A DNA stretch of 64,000 bases. Source: Actinomycetes bacterium. GTDB taxonomy: Bacteria > Actinomycetota > Acidimicrobiia > Acidimicrobiales > Acidimicrobiaceae. The stretch covers positions 235,848-299,847 of the forward strand of contig JAJZFV010000043.1 in assembly GCA_021805205.1 (NCBI GenBank). Direction: 5' to 3'. How positions within the stretch are numbered: position 1 is the first letter of the stretch; every line of letters starts with the position of its first letter. The translations under genes were made by a program, and so were the position numbers. Below are positions 63,850 to 64,000 of the stretch, piece by piece. Below the pieces are notes generated by a model, which saw nothing but the letters and a program-made list of their open reading frames with translations, had not been told where the DNA came from and searched no databases.

Positions 63850-64000
63850 CGTTTTGAATACAAACAAGTTTTTCTAGGAGTCTGCTAAGCAATCCACGCT
63901 CACAGTGCGATATCGGGCCTATGCTATTCAAGGTCTTTGATTTTGGGTAATGTCGCCGACTAAAAGGTGGCCGATGTTCTAAGTTTTCCTGGTTTTGCCA

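Noticed and set aside
1..64000. CRISPR array, insertion sequence or prophage
   Set aside because: No regularly spaced direct repeats, transposase or phage structural genes were seen; the only mobility-related gene is the lone relaxase homologue.

Overview
This is a bacterial chromosomal window with tightly packed genes, many TTG and GTG starts, and a base composition that looks close to balanced by eye. Several genes point to an actinobacterium: a coenzyme F420 guanylyltransferase (CofC/FbiD type), a fused PafBC regulator, MMPL and CtaG-like membrane proteins, a DUF6295-type protein and several mycothiol-associated enzyme families. Low-to-moderate GC with this set fits the Acidimicrobiia (Acidithrix/Ferrimicrobium-like organisms). 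That placement is inference; there is no rRNA in the window.

Layout. 1-6045: copper efflux (copZ, then copA cut by the window edge), then the lipoate block, with a single-chain LipB-LipA fusion beside the E2 and E3 subunits of a 2-oxoacid dehydrogenase. 6167-9484: RNase HII, a class III adenylate cyclase, CofC and an LmbE deacetylase. 9560-16911: acyl-CoA ligase, a lone MobF-type relaxase homologue, a DUF6295 protein, a dienelactone hydrolase and PafBC. 17102-25986: CtaG-like protein, TypA, two divergently transcribed acyl-CoA dehydrogenases with a 3-hydroxyacyl-CoA dehydrogenase, and a molybdenum hydroxylase large subunit without its partner subunits. 26154-30447: GltX, a YdcF-like protein, tRNA-Gln(CTG), tRNA-Glu(CTC), a class IV aminotransferase and an XdhC-type maturation factor.

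30684-39661 is the most coherent metabolic island: alanine dehydrogenase, a PuuB-like FAD oxidoreductase, GabT, gamma-aminobutyraldehyde dehydrogenase, a saccharopine-dehydrogenase-family protein, an Lrp regulator and a putrescine-type aminotransferase. Together they could take putrescine through 4-aminobutanal and GABA to succinate semialdehyde, with alanine dehydrogenase returning pyruvate to the transaminase.

39725-50082 holds a malonyl-CoA-synthetase-like ligase, a crotonase lacking both usual glutamates, an MMPL exporter with its MarR regulator, a nitroreductase, two mycothiol-linked enzymes, an acyl-CoA carboxylase beta subunit and a flavoprotein desaturase/oxidase. 50344-56589 holds envelope proteins (UPF0104 flippase-like, lipoprotein, penicillin acylase, small membrane proteins) and an EAL-HDOD protein. 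56639-60243 is an ABC transporter plus two-component system operon. The window ends with an APC permease preceded by a possible structured leader RNA, a DinB/DUF664 protein and a PAP2 phosphatase.

No insertion sequences, phage genes or CRISPR arrays were seen. The points most worth a second look are the relaxase homologue, whose ribosome-binding site and start codon sit inside a terminator hairpin; the LipB-LipA fusion; the polyamine island; and the hairpin-rich leader at 62035-62137.
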